A stretch of 64,000 bases of DNA from JAAYBQ01 sp035403465 (GTDB lineage: Bacteria; Spirochaetota; UBA4802; UBA5550): assembly GCA_035403465.1 (NCBI GenBank), contig DAONFG010000006.1:1-64000 (forward strand), in the 5' to 3' direction. Shown here piece by piece: positions 17,740 through 26,738 of this stretch (position 1 is its first letter; each line of letters begins with the position of its first letter). Position numbers and translations under genes: made by a program. Under the pieces are notes generated by a model. It was not told the origin of the DNA. It made no database searches and saw only the letters and a list, made by a program, of their open reading frames with translations.

Positions 17740-18033
17740 GTTATGCCGCCTTTTTTTTCTATTGATATTATAATATTTCACGAATAAATTAGTATAGGTA
17801 ACGTCACTGCGATGCATAAAAGCAAGCATTATAGAAATCGTGCTTGCAGGCTGCCATCGTGGCAGCACTGCCGTGGCAGTCTGTTTTTGAATGCACCCAT
17901 TATATCATATGAAACACATTCCAGACTGAACAGATTGCTTCACTTCGTTCGCAATGACCGATACAAAATTAATCGTGAACTGATACATTCTATCTTAAAA
18001 GGATTTATAACCGATTTTTTCGTAAAAACCCGG
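17740..18033. other. Intergenic region with three small hairpins and a repeat
   Basis: No gene is seen. GCAAGCA / TGCTTGC (17822-17828, 17841-17847), CTGCCA / TGGCAG (17851-17865) and ACTGCC / GGCAGT (17867-17880) form consecutive inverted repeats between scpB and cmk. At 17932-17957 lies GATTGCTTCACTTCGTTCGC followed by AATGAC, a form often seen as a dispersed intergenic repeat. The hairpins could end scpB transcripts or structure the cmk leader. Confidence 0.5.
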
Positions 18034-18648
18034 TTATTCTGTATCTATTGAAAATTCTTTTATTTCGGAGAGTTTGGGAAGATCTGAGAGTTTATTCAAT
18101 CCGAAGAATCTCAGGAATTCATCAGTTGTACCGTAAGCCAGCGGCCTTCCAGGCAGGTCTTTCCGACCGACGGGTTTAACCAGGTTCCTCTTCATGAGGT
18201 TAGCCACCATCATCCTGGAAGAGGCGCCGCGCAGTTCGTCGATGTCAGCAAGTACAAGCGGCTGTTTATAGGCGATTATTGCAAGCGTTTCAAGCATACC
18301 TTTTGAAAGACTCTCGCGCCTTTTAAGTCCAAGCGCGTGTCTCAGGTGCTCAGCATATCTTGCGCTTGTTACAAACTGGTACCCGTTCGAAAGCTCCGCA
18401 AGACGGATTCCGCCATCCCTTTCTTCATATTCATCAACAAGAGAATCGATGACAATCTTGACCTGTGTTGAATCGATCATGAAGTTTTTTACAAAAAAGT
18501 TAATGGGTACCGGTTCATTGCTGAGGAAGAACACTGCCTCGAAAAGTCCCTTGAGATTATGCTCCCTGTCAGTTTCGTTCTCAACTGCTTCGGGGAGTTC
18601 ATTTTCAACTATTTCTTCTTCGCGGCTGTTTTTTTCAGAATCGCCCAT
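18034..18648 (-). CDS. scpB: Segregation and condensation protein B
   Basis: A kleisin-associated winged-helix subunit of the SMC-ScpAB condensin complex, needed for chromosome segregation. The core SKGMLETLAIIAYKQPLV and the RGASSRMMVANLMKRNLV helix, followed by GRPLAYGTTDEFLRFFGL, are characteristic of ScpB. It lies 33 bp downstream of scpA on the same strand. The N-terminal 25 residues are acidic and poorly ordered. Confidence 0.94.
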   Translation of the reverse strand: MGDSEKNSREEEIVENELPEAVENETDREHNLKGLFEAVFFLSNEPVPINFFVKNFMIDSTQVKIVIDSLVDEYEERDGGIRLAELSNGYQFVTSARYAEHLRHALGLKRRESLSKGMLETLAIIAYKQPLVLADIDELRGASSRMMVANLMKRNLVKPVGRKDLPGRPLAYGTTDEFLRFFGLNKLSDLPKLSEIKEFSIDTE

Positions 18649-18681
18649 GCTAAACCTTTACTATCCGGAAGTACCCGTGCA

Positions 18682-19452
18682 TTAATTCTCAATCCTATCA
18701 AGCCTGAAATTGCGTAGAATCCTGATATCACCGAATACCCTGTGCTGCTGAACCTTTATCATTAAGGTCTTCGTCATTTCAAGAACTGCCAGGAAAGTGG
18801 CAATCACCTGGGCTTTTGTAGGAATTCCGGTGAATATTTCTGCAAAAAGAATTGCTTCATTCTCCTTGAGCAATTGAGTTATGTGCTCAATCCTGTCGCT
18901 GACAAGAATTTCGTCAAATATAATTTCCCTGCTCTCAACTGCAGTTGTCGTGTTCAGTACAACGGAAAATGCCTTCAGGAGATCATAGAGGGAAACTTCA
19001 AGGTATAACTCCTCCCCACCTATATCCTCAGGCCTGTTCTCCCTGATAAAAACATTATCCTGCTTTTCATACATATCTTTGAGATCATCTGAAGATTTCT
19101 GGAATTTTTTATACTCCAGAAGTTTCTGGATCAGCTCCGGGGGGAGAGGCTGGGTAAAGTATTCATCCTCCATTTCACCGGAAGGGAGCAGAGCCCTGCT
19201 TTTATAGTATATCAGCTCAGAAGCCATAAGGATAAAATCGGAGGCAAGCTTTACATCCATCTCCTCCATCATCTTTATAAAAGCTATATACTGCTCGGTT
19301 ATCTCGGAGATCGACACTTCTGTAATGTCTATTTTTGACTTTTTTATAAGCTCCCACAGCACGTCGAGTGGCCCGTTAAATTTTTCAATGTTAACGATCC
19401 ACGAGTTCTCCTTCTCGCTGTTTTCTGTAATGTCTGTCAAGTTTTCAGTCAT
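18682..19452 (-). CDS. scpA: Segregation and condensation protein A (kleisin)
   Basis: Kleisin subunit bridging the SMC heads. FNGPLDVLWELIKKSKIDI near residue 24 is the standard N-terminal signature (usually FxGPLDLLLxLI). It is followed by the helical block ASDFILMASELIYYKSRALLP. The C-terminal winged helix ends in VQQHRVFGDIRILRN. Length (256) is typical. The window's own SMC-like protein at 40470 belongs to Wadjet, not to this complex. A terminator hairpin separates scpA from cheY upstream. Confidence 0.93.
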   Translation of the reverse strand: MTENLTDITENSEKENSWIVNIEKFNGPLDVLWELIKKSKIDITEVSISEITEQYIAFIKMMEEMDVKLASDFILMASELIYYKSRALLPSGEMEDEYFTQPLPPELIQKLLEYKKFQKSSDDLKDMYEKQDNVFIRENRPEDIGGEELYLEVSLYDLLKAFSVVLNTTTAVESREIIFDEILVSDRIEHITQLLKENEAILFAEIFTGIPTKAQVIATFLAVLEMTKTLMIKVQQHRVFGDIRILRNFRLDRIEN

Positions 19453-19487
19453 AATGTCAGTTTAAATTTTTTAATTTGATAAAAAAA

Positions 19488-19507
19488 TACCCCCTTTCGA
19501 GGGGTAT
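19488..19507 (-). terminator. Rho-independent terminator after cheY
   Basis: ATACCCC and GGGGTAT pair around a CTTTCGA loop. On the minus strand the stem is followed by TTTTTTT. It lies 38 bp beyond the cheY stop and before scpA. Confidence 0.8.
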
Positions 19508-19545
19508 GCGGATTTTCCTGGTAAAAAAAATTAAATATAATTACT

Positions 19546-19905
19546 CTATGATAACGCCTTTTCTGCGGCCTTCTGAAGTCTTTCCGGCGGGAAAGGTTTA
19601 ACAACAAAATCCTTTACACCGAGTTTGATGGCTTTGGTAAGAAGACTCTCCTGGCCAAGAGCAGTAACCATTATAATTTTTGCGGCAGGATCAACAGCAA
19701 GAATTTCACCAGCTGCCTCAATACCGTCTTTTTCTCTCATAGTAATATCCATAGTCACAAGATCGGGCTTCAGCTTTCTGTATAGTTCAACAGCTTCGTT
19801 TCCGTTTTCGGCTTCGCCTACTATCTCATGCCCGGCAGGAACAAGAGCGTCTTTCACAAGGGTTCTCATAAATTTTGCATCATCAACAATCAAAACTCTT
19901 GCCAT
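19546..19905 (-). CDS. cheY: CheY-like single-domain response regulator
   Basis: A 119-residue receiver domain with the acidic pair in LIVDDAKFMR, the phospho-acceptor aspartate in DLVTMDITM, the Thr/Ser switch in VTALG and the conserved lysine in VVKPFPPE. It would carry the CheA signal to the flagellar switch. It lies 241 bp downstream of cheB on the same strand and ends at a strong terminator. It is likely the last gene of the chemotaxis cluster, possibly with its own promoter. Confidence 0.9.
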   Translation of the reverse strand: MARVLIVDDAKFMRTLVKDALVPAGHEIVGEAENGNEAVELYRKLKPDLVTMDITMREKDGIEAAGEILAVDPAAKIIMVTALGQESLLTKAIKLGVKDFVVKPFPPERLQKAAEKALS

Positions 19906-20146
19906 TGCGATACTCCAATCTTATTTGTATTTAGTATAGATACCAGTTGATTATATGTCAATTCATAATGAAATATTTTACTGCATTTTTTATATAATCG
20001 AAATAAGTCGTCTATAAATCAATGAAATAATTCCGTAAAATGCATTTTAATGTATTTCACGATATTGATATTTTACTGTTCTTTTCGACTACTGGAGCAG
20101 TAGAGTTTTCCCCGGTTAAAAGGAGTAAAAAAATTCTGAAAATATT

Positions 20147-21184
20147 CTAAATATGTCTTACAATCCCGGATGTTATCTCACCAAGGGGAACAATCTCATT
20201 CACAGCTCCAAGTTCAACGGCAACCCTGTTCATTCCGAAAACAACAGATGTTTCCTCATCCTGCGCCATTGTATATCCCCCGGTCTGCCTGATCTTCTTC
20301 AGCCCCTCTGCACCATCCCTTCCCATACCTGTCATGATTACCCCGACAGTATTGCTGCCTACATTTTCAGCCATTGAATTGAAAAGGACATCGATTGAGG
20401 GCATATGCCCCGAAACCTTCTCTGCCTGGAAAATTCTTATCTTATATCCTTTGCCTTTTCGCACAATCTCCATGTGAGAATGACCGGGAGCAATGTAACC
20501 ATGGCCCGGAAGCACATCATCGCCATCTTCTGCTTCTTTCACTTTGAGAGTTGAGCTCTCATCAAGCCGTTTTGAAAAGGCTGTTGTAAATCCTTCGGGC
20601 ATATGCTGCACAACAAGTAAAGGTGATGGGAAATTTTCAGGAATGGATTTGAATAAAGTAATAAGTGCTGACGGCCCGCCTGTTGATGTGCCAATGGCCA
20701 CTATCTTATCAGACAAAGCCCTGGATTCAATTTTCTGCACCCTGACTACAGGCTCAGCAGCAGCAGTCCTTTTGACCATCCTGGTTGCAGCAGCAACCCT
20801 GATTTTTTTTATCAGCTGATCGCCGATTTCATCAACACTGTTTGAAAGCAATGATGATGGTTTGGGTATAAAATCAACAGCACCAAGCTCAAGCGCACGG
20901 AATGTTGCATCAGCACCGTGCTGTGTAAGGACACTCAACATGATAACGGGTTTAGGTTTTGTCGCCATTATGTGCCCAAGTGCGGCCAGTCCGTCAAGCA
21001 CAGGCATCTCTATATCCATAGTGATTACATCAGGATCAAGCTCCTGGTTCATCTGAATGGCAGTTTTGCCATTATTGGCAGTACCCACTACCCTGATCCC
21101 CGGATCATGCGCGAGAATATCAGTTACGATTTTTCTAACAAGAGATGAATCATCTACAACAAGTACCTTAATCTGCACTGACAT
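20147..21184 (-). CDS. cheB: Chemotaxis response regulator/protein-glutamate methylesterase CheB
   Basis: An N-terminal receiver (DDSSLVRKIV; phospho-Asp 57 in ITMDIEMP; lysine in FIPKPSS) is joined to a C-terminal methylesterase. The Ser-His-Asp motifs are GTSTGGP, VQHMPEGF and MTGMGRDG. It removes methyl groups from chemoreceptors when phosphorylated by CheA. The start at 21184 (MSVQIKVL) lies 2 nt after GGAG-TA, inside the end of cheA; a GTG at 21196 is possible. The overlap with cheA implies coupled translation. No cheR or receptor gene is within the window. Confidence 0.93.
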   Translation of the reverse strand: MSVQIKVLVVDDSSLVRKIVTDILAHDPGIRVVGTANNGKTAIQMNQELDPDVITMDIEMPVLDGLAALGHIMATKPKPVIMLSVLTQHGADATFRALELGAVDFIPKPSSLLSNSVDEIGDQLIKKIRVAAATRMVKRTAAAEPVVRVQKIESRALSDKIVAIGTSTGGPSALITLFKSIPENFPSPLLVVQHMPEGFTTAFSKRLDESSTLKVKEAEDGDDVLPGHGYIAPGHSHMEIVRKGKGYKIRIFQAEKVSGHMPSIDVLFNSMAENVGSNTVGVIMTGMGRDGAEGLKKIRQTGGYTMAQDEETSVVFGMNRVAVELGAVNEIVPLGEITSGIVRHI

Positions 21185-24100
21185 TACTCCTGACACCTTT
21201 TACAAGAGTTTTCAATGAATCGGTTTCCGGCAGGATCAGCAGGTTGCCCATGACCTTATCATCTTCAAAATAAAATGCGGTTTCCATTACTATGGCATAA
21301 TCGTCCTTCATGTTATGCAGCACAAGAACAGAATCCATTACCGACTGCAGGTAATCATGAACAAATGTAGGGACATTCGGTTTTACAATGAGCTTGGATT
21401 TTTCCGCATACACATTGAGGATAGATGAACCTATTATGTTCGTCAGCTCTTTAATTGCAGATATGCCATCCTCGCTCAGCTTCTTTTCTGCCTTTGCCTG
21501 TGTTCCGTAGAGCATATCAATGAGCTCATAGCCCGTCTCCTCCTGGAGGATAAGAAGCAATGTACCGTTTATTTCACCTTCAATCCCGAGCATCACGCCC
21601 ATGTACGGTTCATCGAGGTTTCCAAGAAATTGCGGGATCTTCTCGATTGGTGTAAGTTTCACTTCGGGTATGGAAAGGTCTATCCGCTTGCCCAGGATCT
21701 TTGACAACGACTCGGCAGCGTTTGCGGCTCCCATGTTGGAAATAAGATTGAACTCGTCTATTTCCGCTTTTGAAATATTCAGTTCAGATGCGATGTGTGA
21801 ATCATGAGATCCGCCGCCCACAACATCCTGTATATTCTTCTTCAGTTCGCTCCTGAATTCCTGCAGTGCGTCATGCACCCTCCCGTCAATCTCGGAAGAA
21901 GGTACTTCGGTTACTGCTGTCATGGCAGGACCGTCAGCAGCCTTTATCTTTTCATTTACTTTTTCTGTCGCAGGTTTGTTTATCACAGCAGCAGGTGCTT
22001 CAATTTTCATCTCTGTTGCTAAAGCCCGCATGACGGGTTCCCGGGTCTGAACTGCCGGTGATGCAGATGTTTCTGTGCTCGTGTCATCAAATATAAAAAC
22101 ATCCGAGATATAATTCGGTTTTTCATCTTTTGCATCATCAGGTTTCACAGCTTCAGGCTGAACAGTTTCATACACATCTTCGACGGGTTCCTCAACTGCC
22201 GTCCCATCTTCATCATCAACCTGGACCATCCTTGAACGCATAAGCTTCTCGCGCTCCTCGAGTGAAAGTTTCTCCTGCTGGTATATTACCCTGTTTATCA
22301 TTGCCTGGATATCCAGAATCAGGCATATGCTTCCATCTCCAAGTATTGATGCACCGGCAAGACCCTCGACTGTCTTATAGTTCTGCTCAAGGGACTTGAT
22401 AACAATCTCCATTTTGCCCTCAAGATAATCAACAATAAGCCCTATTTTCCTGCTTCCGAAACCAACGACAACGACTGGAATCTTCTGGCTGGACTTAAGT
22501 ACGCTTTTAAGTCCCACGAACTCATTGAGGCGCAGCAGCGACAGTATTTCACCCCTGAGATTGATTACCTCGTGTCCCTCAATTGTAGCTATATCGGATT
22601 GCGAAATTTTTATTGTCTCGATAACATCGGAAAGAGGTATCGCGTAGACTTCTTTGCGCACCTTAACCATGATAGCCGGAATAATGGCAAGCGTAAGCGG
22701 GAACGAAAGCACAAAACGTGTGCCCATACCTTTTTCTGTTTCAATGTTCACGTTACCGTTAAGTTCGTTAACAGTCTCCTTAACAACGTTCATCCCCACG
22801 CCGCGGCCCGAAATATCAGTGATTGTTTTGGCTGTTGAAAATCCGGGGATAAATATATAATTATATATATCCATGTCATCCATGTTGGCAAGAATTTCAG
22901 CAGTGGATATCTTCTTCTCGATTACCTTGTCCCTGATGGCCTTAATGTCAAGCCCGCGTCCGTCATCGCTGATCTCGACAAATATCTGGTTACCGCCCTG
23001 GTACGCGTTAAGTGTAATAATCGCGGTTTCGGTTTTACCAAGCCTCATCCTCTCTTCAGGTGATTCTATCCCGTGATCAACGGCGTTACGTATAAGATGC
23101 AGCAGAGGTTCTCCTATTACATCTATTACCTTTTTATCAAGCTCCGTCTCTTCACCTTTAATTATGAGTTGAACGTTCTTCTTGTGCTCCCTTGCAAGGT
23201 CGCGGACAAGCCTGTTAAACCTTGTAAAAACCTGCCCGATTGGAACCATCCTTGTCTTCATTATACCGGTCTGCAGGTCTTTGGCTATCCTTGACATCTG
23301 CTCCATGCGGTTTTTAAATTCGCTTATGATTGCCTTGTTGCCGGCGTACTTCCTGATCTCCTCGTAGAGCCTGTAAAAACCGGAGTTGGCAATAACCAGT
23401 TCCCCTACATTATTAAGCAGAAGGTCCAGTTTATCAACAGACACCTTGACAGTTTTAAGTACCGGGGCTTTCCTCTTCTCCTGCTCGGCCTGGATATCAG
23501 TTTTGGTTACATCGAACAGCGGTATATCCAGTTCGTCTGATGAGGAATCTTCATCGCCGGTATAAACGTTGTCAGGAACTGGGGTCGGTGTTACAGCAGA
23601 CGATGCAGTCCCGAATGATTTGGGTTCGAATGTCTGCTTTTTTTCAGGTGCCGAAACCTGCTCACTGCGTATAGGGGTACCTATTTTGAGTATCTGCTTA
23701 CCATCCTTCTCGACGACAGTGATTCTCTTTAACTCTATGTTCTCTACCTGGTCAACATTACACCCCTTGTATATATGAGTAATGTTCATATATGTTATAA
23801 GCACAATCCTGAAAACATTAATTGAATCATCATAACTCATTTCATCAACTGATGGCATCGACTTGATTATACTGCCGTCCCTTTCCAGGCTGGTTATTAT
23901 CAACTGGCTCTTTACCCATTTCATCTGTGCAGTATCTTCGACGCGGACTGTTATCTCGAAGCACTCCATTCCTTCGGACAATGCTTTTTTTATCTGCTCT
24001 GCCTCTTTAGCAGTAAATGTTGTTTTCAAAGTATTGGATTCATTCTTTGCAGCTGAATCCTTTGCAGCGCCCGGCCTTACTGCCGCGGAGCCGGTCTTAT

Positions 24101-24494
24101 CCATGCGTGAATTTTCGTTTACTGTATTTATCCTGTCAATAAGCGGCCGGAGGTTCTGATTGGGCTCAACCCCCGAAGCCACCATCTCGATGACTTCACT
24201 GATCATGTCAAAACATTTGAATATGACTTCGACTACTTCAGGTGTTATATCATTGGTTTTATCCCTGATCCCCTGGAGCAGGTTCTCCATCCTGTGTGCA
24301 AGGTCGCTCAGGTCGTTAAGCCCCACAAACGCGGCAGAACTCTTGAGGGAATGCGCAGCCCTGAAAATGTTGTTAATTATCTCTTCATTTTCCGGATTTT
24401 TCTCGAGCTCAAGAAGATTATGGTTCAACTCCTGAAGAAGCTCATCAGCCTCTTCAAGAAAAATATCCTGATATTCTCCAAGGGAAAAAGACAT
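21168..24494 (-). CDS. cheA: Chemotaxis histidine kinase CheA with C-terminal CheC-like domain
   Basis: Domain order: HPt with phospho-His48 (AAHSLKSSAAFVG), a P2-like segment (about 160-270), the P3 dimerisation helices (VDKLDLLLNNVGELVIANS), and the ATPase with N-box (RNAVDHGIESP), G1 (DDGRGLD) and G2 (GRGVGMNVV). A CheW-like domain and a low-complexity linker (about 740-900) follow. Residues about 913-1108 look like a CheC/FliY-type CheY-P phosphatase domain. Its second helix has an intact SxxxExxN site (SAIKELTN, S1012, E1016, N1019); the first site is degenerate, with Leu in place of Glu. At 1108 residues it is much longer than ordinary CheA (about 650). Kinase and phosphatase would sit on one chain. 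Encoded between cheW and cheB. Confidence 0.93.
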   Translation of the reverse strand: MSFSLGEYQDIFLEEADELLQELNHNLLELEKNPENEEIINNIFRAAHSLKSSAAFVGLNDLSDLAHRMENLLQGIRDKTNDITPEVVEVIFKCFDMISEVIEMVASGVEPNQNLRPLIDRINTVNENSRMDKTGSAAVRPGAAKDSAAKNESNTLKTTFTAKEAEQIKKALSEGMECFEITVRVEDTAQMKWVKSQLIITSLERDGSIIKSMPSVDEMSYDDSINVFRIVLITYMNITHIYKGCNVDQVENIELKRITVVEKDGKQILKIGTPIRSEQVSAPEKKQTFEPKSFGTASSAVTPTPVPDNVYTGDEDSSSDELDIPLFDVTKTDIQAEQEKRKAPVLKTVKVSVDKLDLLLNNVGELVIANSGFYRLYEEIRKYAGNKAIISEFKNRMEQMSRIAKDLQTGIMKTRMVPIGQVFTRFNRLVRDLAREHKKNVQLIIKGEETELDKKVIDVIGEPLLHLIRNAVDHGIESPEERMRLGKTETAIITLNAYQGGNQIFVEISDDGRGLDIKAIRDKVIEKKISTAEILANMDDMDIYNYIFIPGFSTAKTITDISGRGVGMNVVKETVNELNGNVNIETEKGMGTRFVLSFPLTLAIIPAIMVKVRKEVYAIPLSDVIETIKISQSDIATIEGHEVINLRGEILSLLRLNEFVGLKSVLKSSQKIPVVVVGFGSRKIGLIVDYLEGKMEIVIKSLEQNYKTVEGLAGASILGDGSICLILDIQAMINRVIYQQEKLSLEEREKLMRSRMVQVDDEDGTAVEEPVEDVYETVQPEAVKPDDAKDEKPNYISDVFIFDDTSTETSASPAVQTREPVMRALATEMKIEAPAAVINKPATEKVNEKIKAADGPAMTAVTEVPSSEIDGRVHDALQEFRSELKKNIQDVVGGGSHDSHIASELNISKAEIDEFNLISNMGAANAAESLSKILGKRIDLSIPEVKLTPIEKIPQFLGNLDEPYMGVMLGIEGEINGTLLLILQEETGYELIDMLYGTQAKAEKKLSEDGISAIKELTNIIGSSILNVYAEKSKLIVKPNVPTFVHDYLQSVMDSVLVLHNMKDDYAIVMETAFYFEDDKVMGNLLILPETDSLKTLVKGVRSNVSAD

Positions 24495-24515
24495 AGTTAT
24501 TCACTCCATGAATAA

Positions 24516-25058
24516 TTAATTAATACTGCCGCTAAACTCAGGGACTAATTCATCATTATCTTCAAGAAAAATTATATTTGTCATATTGAGAATCACAATA
24601 AGCCTGTCCTTTAAACGGCCTATTCCCGAGATAAAATCCTCGGACATTCCCATGATAAGTTCAGACGGTGGATCAATACTTGCAACCGGAATCCTTACCA
24701 CCTGGTGGACATTATCAACAAGCAGTCCCACCTGCTTGCCGTTCGTTTCTATTACTATAATTCTGGTAAGATCAGTTACCTCTCCTACCGGAAAACCGAA
24801 CCTGATCCTCACATCAACAACAGGTATAACATTACCCCTGAGGTTTATTACACCTTTAATAAAATCAGGCGTATTGGGGAGGCGGGTCATGTCCGGGAAT
24901 CTGAGGATTTCATGTACACAAAGAATATCAACTCCGTATTCGACTTCATCAAGCATAAAACTTACAAGCTGCCGGACTTCACTGTCGAGCAATTCCTCTG
25001 AGTTATTCTCAGCATCTCCATCTTTTCTGGACCGCGCCAAAAGCCTGTTTACATCCAT
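24516..25058 (-). CDS. cheW: Chemotaxis coupling protein CheW
   Basis: Couples receptors to CheA at the membrane array. The CheW beta-barrel core is clear: QLVSFMLDEVEYGVDILCV, then FIKGVINLRGNVIPVVDVR and IIVIETNGKQVGLLVDNV. An extra charged N-terminal 28 residues precede it. It lies 21 bp upstream of cheA, and a candidate promoter lies just upstream. Confidence 0.93.
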   Translation of the reverse strand: MDVNRLLARSRKDGDAENNSEELLDSEVRQLVSFMLDEVEYGVDILCVHEILRFPDMTRLPNTPDFIKGVINLRGNVIPVVDVRIRFGFPVGEVTDLTRIIVIETNGKQVGLLVDNVHQVVRIPVASIDPPSELIMGMSEDFISGIGRLKDRLIVILNMTNIIFLEDNDELVPEFSGSIN

Positions 25059-25439
25059 ATTCTGTTACCCGATCTCTATATAGGATATTTTATGTATAAT
25101 TTAATACAAACGACACTATAAATCAAACAAGAATAAGCCTGTATCATTAAAAAACATTAAACTGATTATTTCACAGCATGCATAATAATTCAATTAAAAT
25201 ACAATAATTATTCTTAGAGGCAGCCACAAAAACTTTGTTTTTGCAGCAGCACCAGGCCCCGGTGTGCGCGGGAAACAGTTTATTTGCACTAAAAATAGTA
25301 TCCGGGTGTTCTTATAAGCAGGGTAAATACAGCGGCTGCTCCAGGAATGCACCGGCTTAACATGATCCTTTGTTAAAGGCGCCGGCGGGTAAAAATCATG
25401 ATAACAATTCAGCAGGAAGCATTAACATAAAACAGGCTG
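25059..25439. other. Intergenic region downstream of zapA; possible structured RNA
   Basis: No protein gene is seen in 381 bp. The half next to zapA (about 25215-25430) is more GC-rich than the cheW-proximal half. It contains the hairpin CAAAAAC/GTTTTTG (25224-25240) flanked by GC-pairing arms, and further GCAGC/GCTGC complementarity. In many bacteria 6S RNA (ssrS) follows zapA, so a minus-strand ncRNA here is a reasonable but unproven guess. Confidence 0.35.
25098..25126 (-). promoter_or_regulatory. Candidate promoter for cheW-cheA-cheB
   Basis: Read on the minus strand, TTGATT (25121-25126) and TAAATT (25098-25103) are 17 bp apart and about 40 bp before the cheW start. The match to sigma-70 consensus is moderate and the region is AT-rich throughout. 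Confidence 0.35.
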
Positions 25440-25763
25440 TCATTTTGAGAGCGACATCTCTGACCCGGCAAAAATATCACCGATGAGTCCTTCATCAAGA
25501 AGCGATATTATCTCACGCGCCTTATCTTCAACAGCACCCTCAATCCCGGTATTCATAGACCGCATCTGGAAATACTCATCGGCAATGTTCAGGGCTGCAA
25601 GAATGGCAATCTGGAGTGAATTTGAACTATTGACGTTCAGGCTTACATCCTCCATCTTCCCATTTACATATTCAGCAAGCTGCTGAATATAATCAGATGA
25701 TGCATCACCTTTAATATTATATGATTGCCCGTATATATTTACCCTGACTTTACCGGAATCCAT
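25440..25763 (-). CDS. zapA: Cell division protein ZapA
   Basis: FtsZ-ring-associated protein. The N-terminal KVRVNIYGQSYNIKGDAS and the following YIQQLAEYVNGKM match the ZapA globular domain. The segment AILAALNIADEYFQ enters the coiled coil. Length (107) is normal. AGG of GAGGTAAAG lies about 5 nt before the ATG. The upstream gene, 11 bp away, encodes another coiled-coil protein that may be a division partner. Confidence 0.9.
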   Translation of the reverse strand: MDSGKVRVNIYGQSYNIKGDASSDYIQQLAEYVNGKMEDVSLNVNSSNSLQIAILAALNIADEYFQMRSMNTGIEGAVEDKAREIISLLDEGLIGDIFAGSEMSLSK

Positions 25764-25774
25764 CTTTACCTCGC

Positions 25775-26533
25775 CTATTTAACGTCATCCTCAATGATGA
25801 TTATTTCGTCGTCATCATCGAACTTTTTATTCTTTTTAACATCTTCGTCTTCAATAATAATTTCATCATCCCCCATGTCCTCGATTATGATGTCATCTTC
25901 ATCGTCAATGAGAATAATTTCATCCTCATCAGCTGCAGGTTTTGCCTTTTTTTTGTTTGCCGCAGGGGCAGGTGTTTCTATTTCTGATTCATCATCTATT
26001 ATAATGATATCGTCATCGTCACTTTTTACTTCAGCAGATGTCCTGTTCACGGTCTCGATTTTCAGGTCTTCATCATATCCCCTGGCTGGAGATTTTTTCG
26101 CAACCGGTATTTCATCCGGTTCTGACTCGATTACCAAGTCCTTCTCTTCCTCTATTACGGGAGCAGGGGACTTTACACTTGAGGATGATTGACGACGCGG
26201 TTCAGACGGTGTACCTGAATCATAAAACTGCGCAGGAACAGACCCGGTCTGGATCATGTCGAGTTTGCCGAGAAGCGATAAAATCTTCTTCTCCAGTGCA
26301 TCCTCTTTTGCCATCATCTCCTGCAGTTCCCTGGTAGCAGCATCAAGTTCGCGTTTGATGCGCTCTATCTCCTGCTCTTTCTCTTCAAGGGTAAGCTTGA
26401 CTTCCTCTATATCACCTTTGAGGGTTTCATTTTCATTCTCAAGTTTGGCATTTTCAGTCCTCAATTCACCGATCAGGTGCAGGGCCTTGATCACTCTATT
26501 TTCAAGTTCTTCAAGCTGCTGCATAGTCAACAT
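25775..26533 (-). CDS. Coiled-coil protein with acidic isoleucine-rich tail (ZapB-like N-terminus)
   Basis: About 90 N-terminal residues form a continuous coiled coil (LENRVIKALHLIGELRTEN onward), like ZapB or septum-site coiled-coil proteins. A Pro/Ser-rich linker follows. The C-terminal 90 residues repeat short acidic/hydrophobic blocks: DDDDIIIIDD, DEDEIILIDDEDDIIIED, DDEIIIED and DDDEIIIIEDD. The blocks look like repeated linear binding motifs on a disordered tail. It is next to zapA, suggesting a divisome role; this is inference. Several in-frame ATGs exist; 26533 is preferred because a G-run lies 7 nt upstream. Confidence 0.7.
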   Translation of the reverse strand: MLTMQQLEELENRVIKALHLIGELRTENAKLENENETLKGDIEEVKLTLEEKEQEIERIKRELDAATRELQEMMAKEDALEKKILSLLGKLDMIQTGSVPAQFYDSGTPSEPRRQSSSSVKSPAPVIEEEKDLVIESEPDEIPVAKKSPARGYDEDLKIETVNRTSAEVKSDDDDIIIIDDESEIETPAPAANKKKAKPAADEDEIILIDDEDDIIIEDMGDDEIIIEDEDVKKNKKFDDDDEIIIIEDDVK

Positions 26534-26738
26534 AAACATACCCCCCATATGGCATCTATTGTATTCTTGTTCATACTTAATATATCATTTTTTCAGAATT
26601 ATTTTTAAAAAAAATAAAAATCATGCTCTGGTCCCGAAGCTGTATTACATACCAGAAAAAATCATTTCCTTCTGACCTTTAACCCATATATTTATATCGG
26701 AAAGTTTATTAATATAATTTAGCTGTAAAACACTAAAA

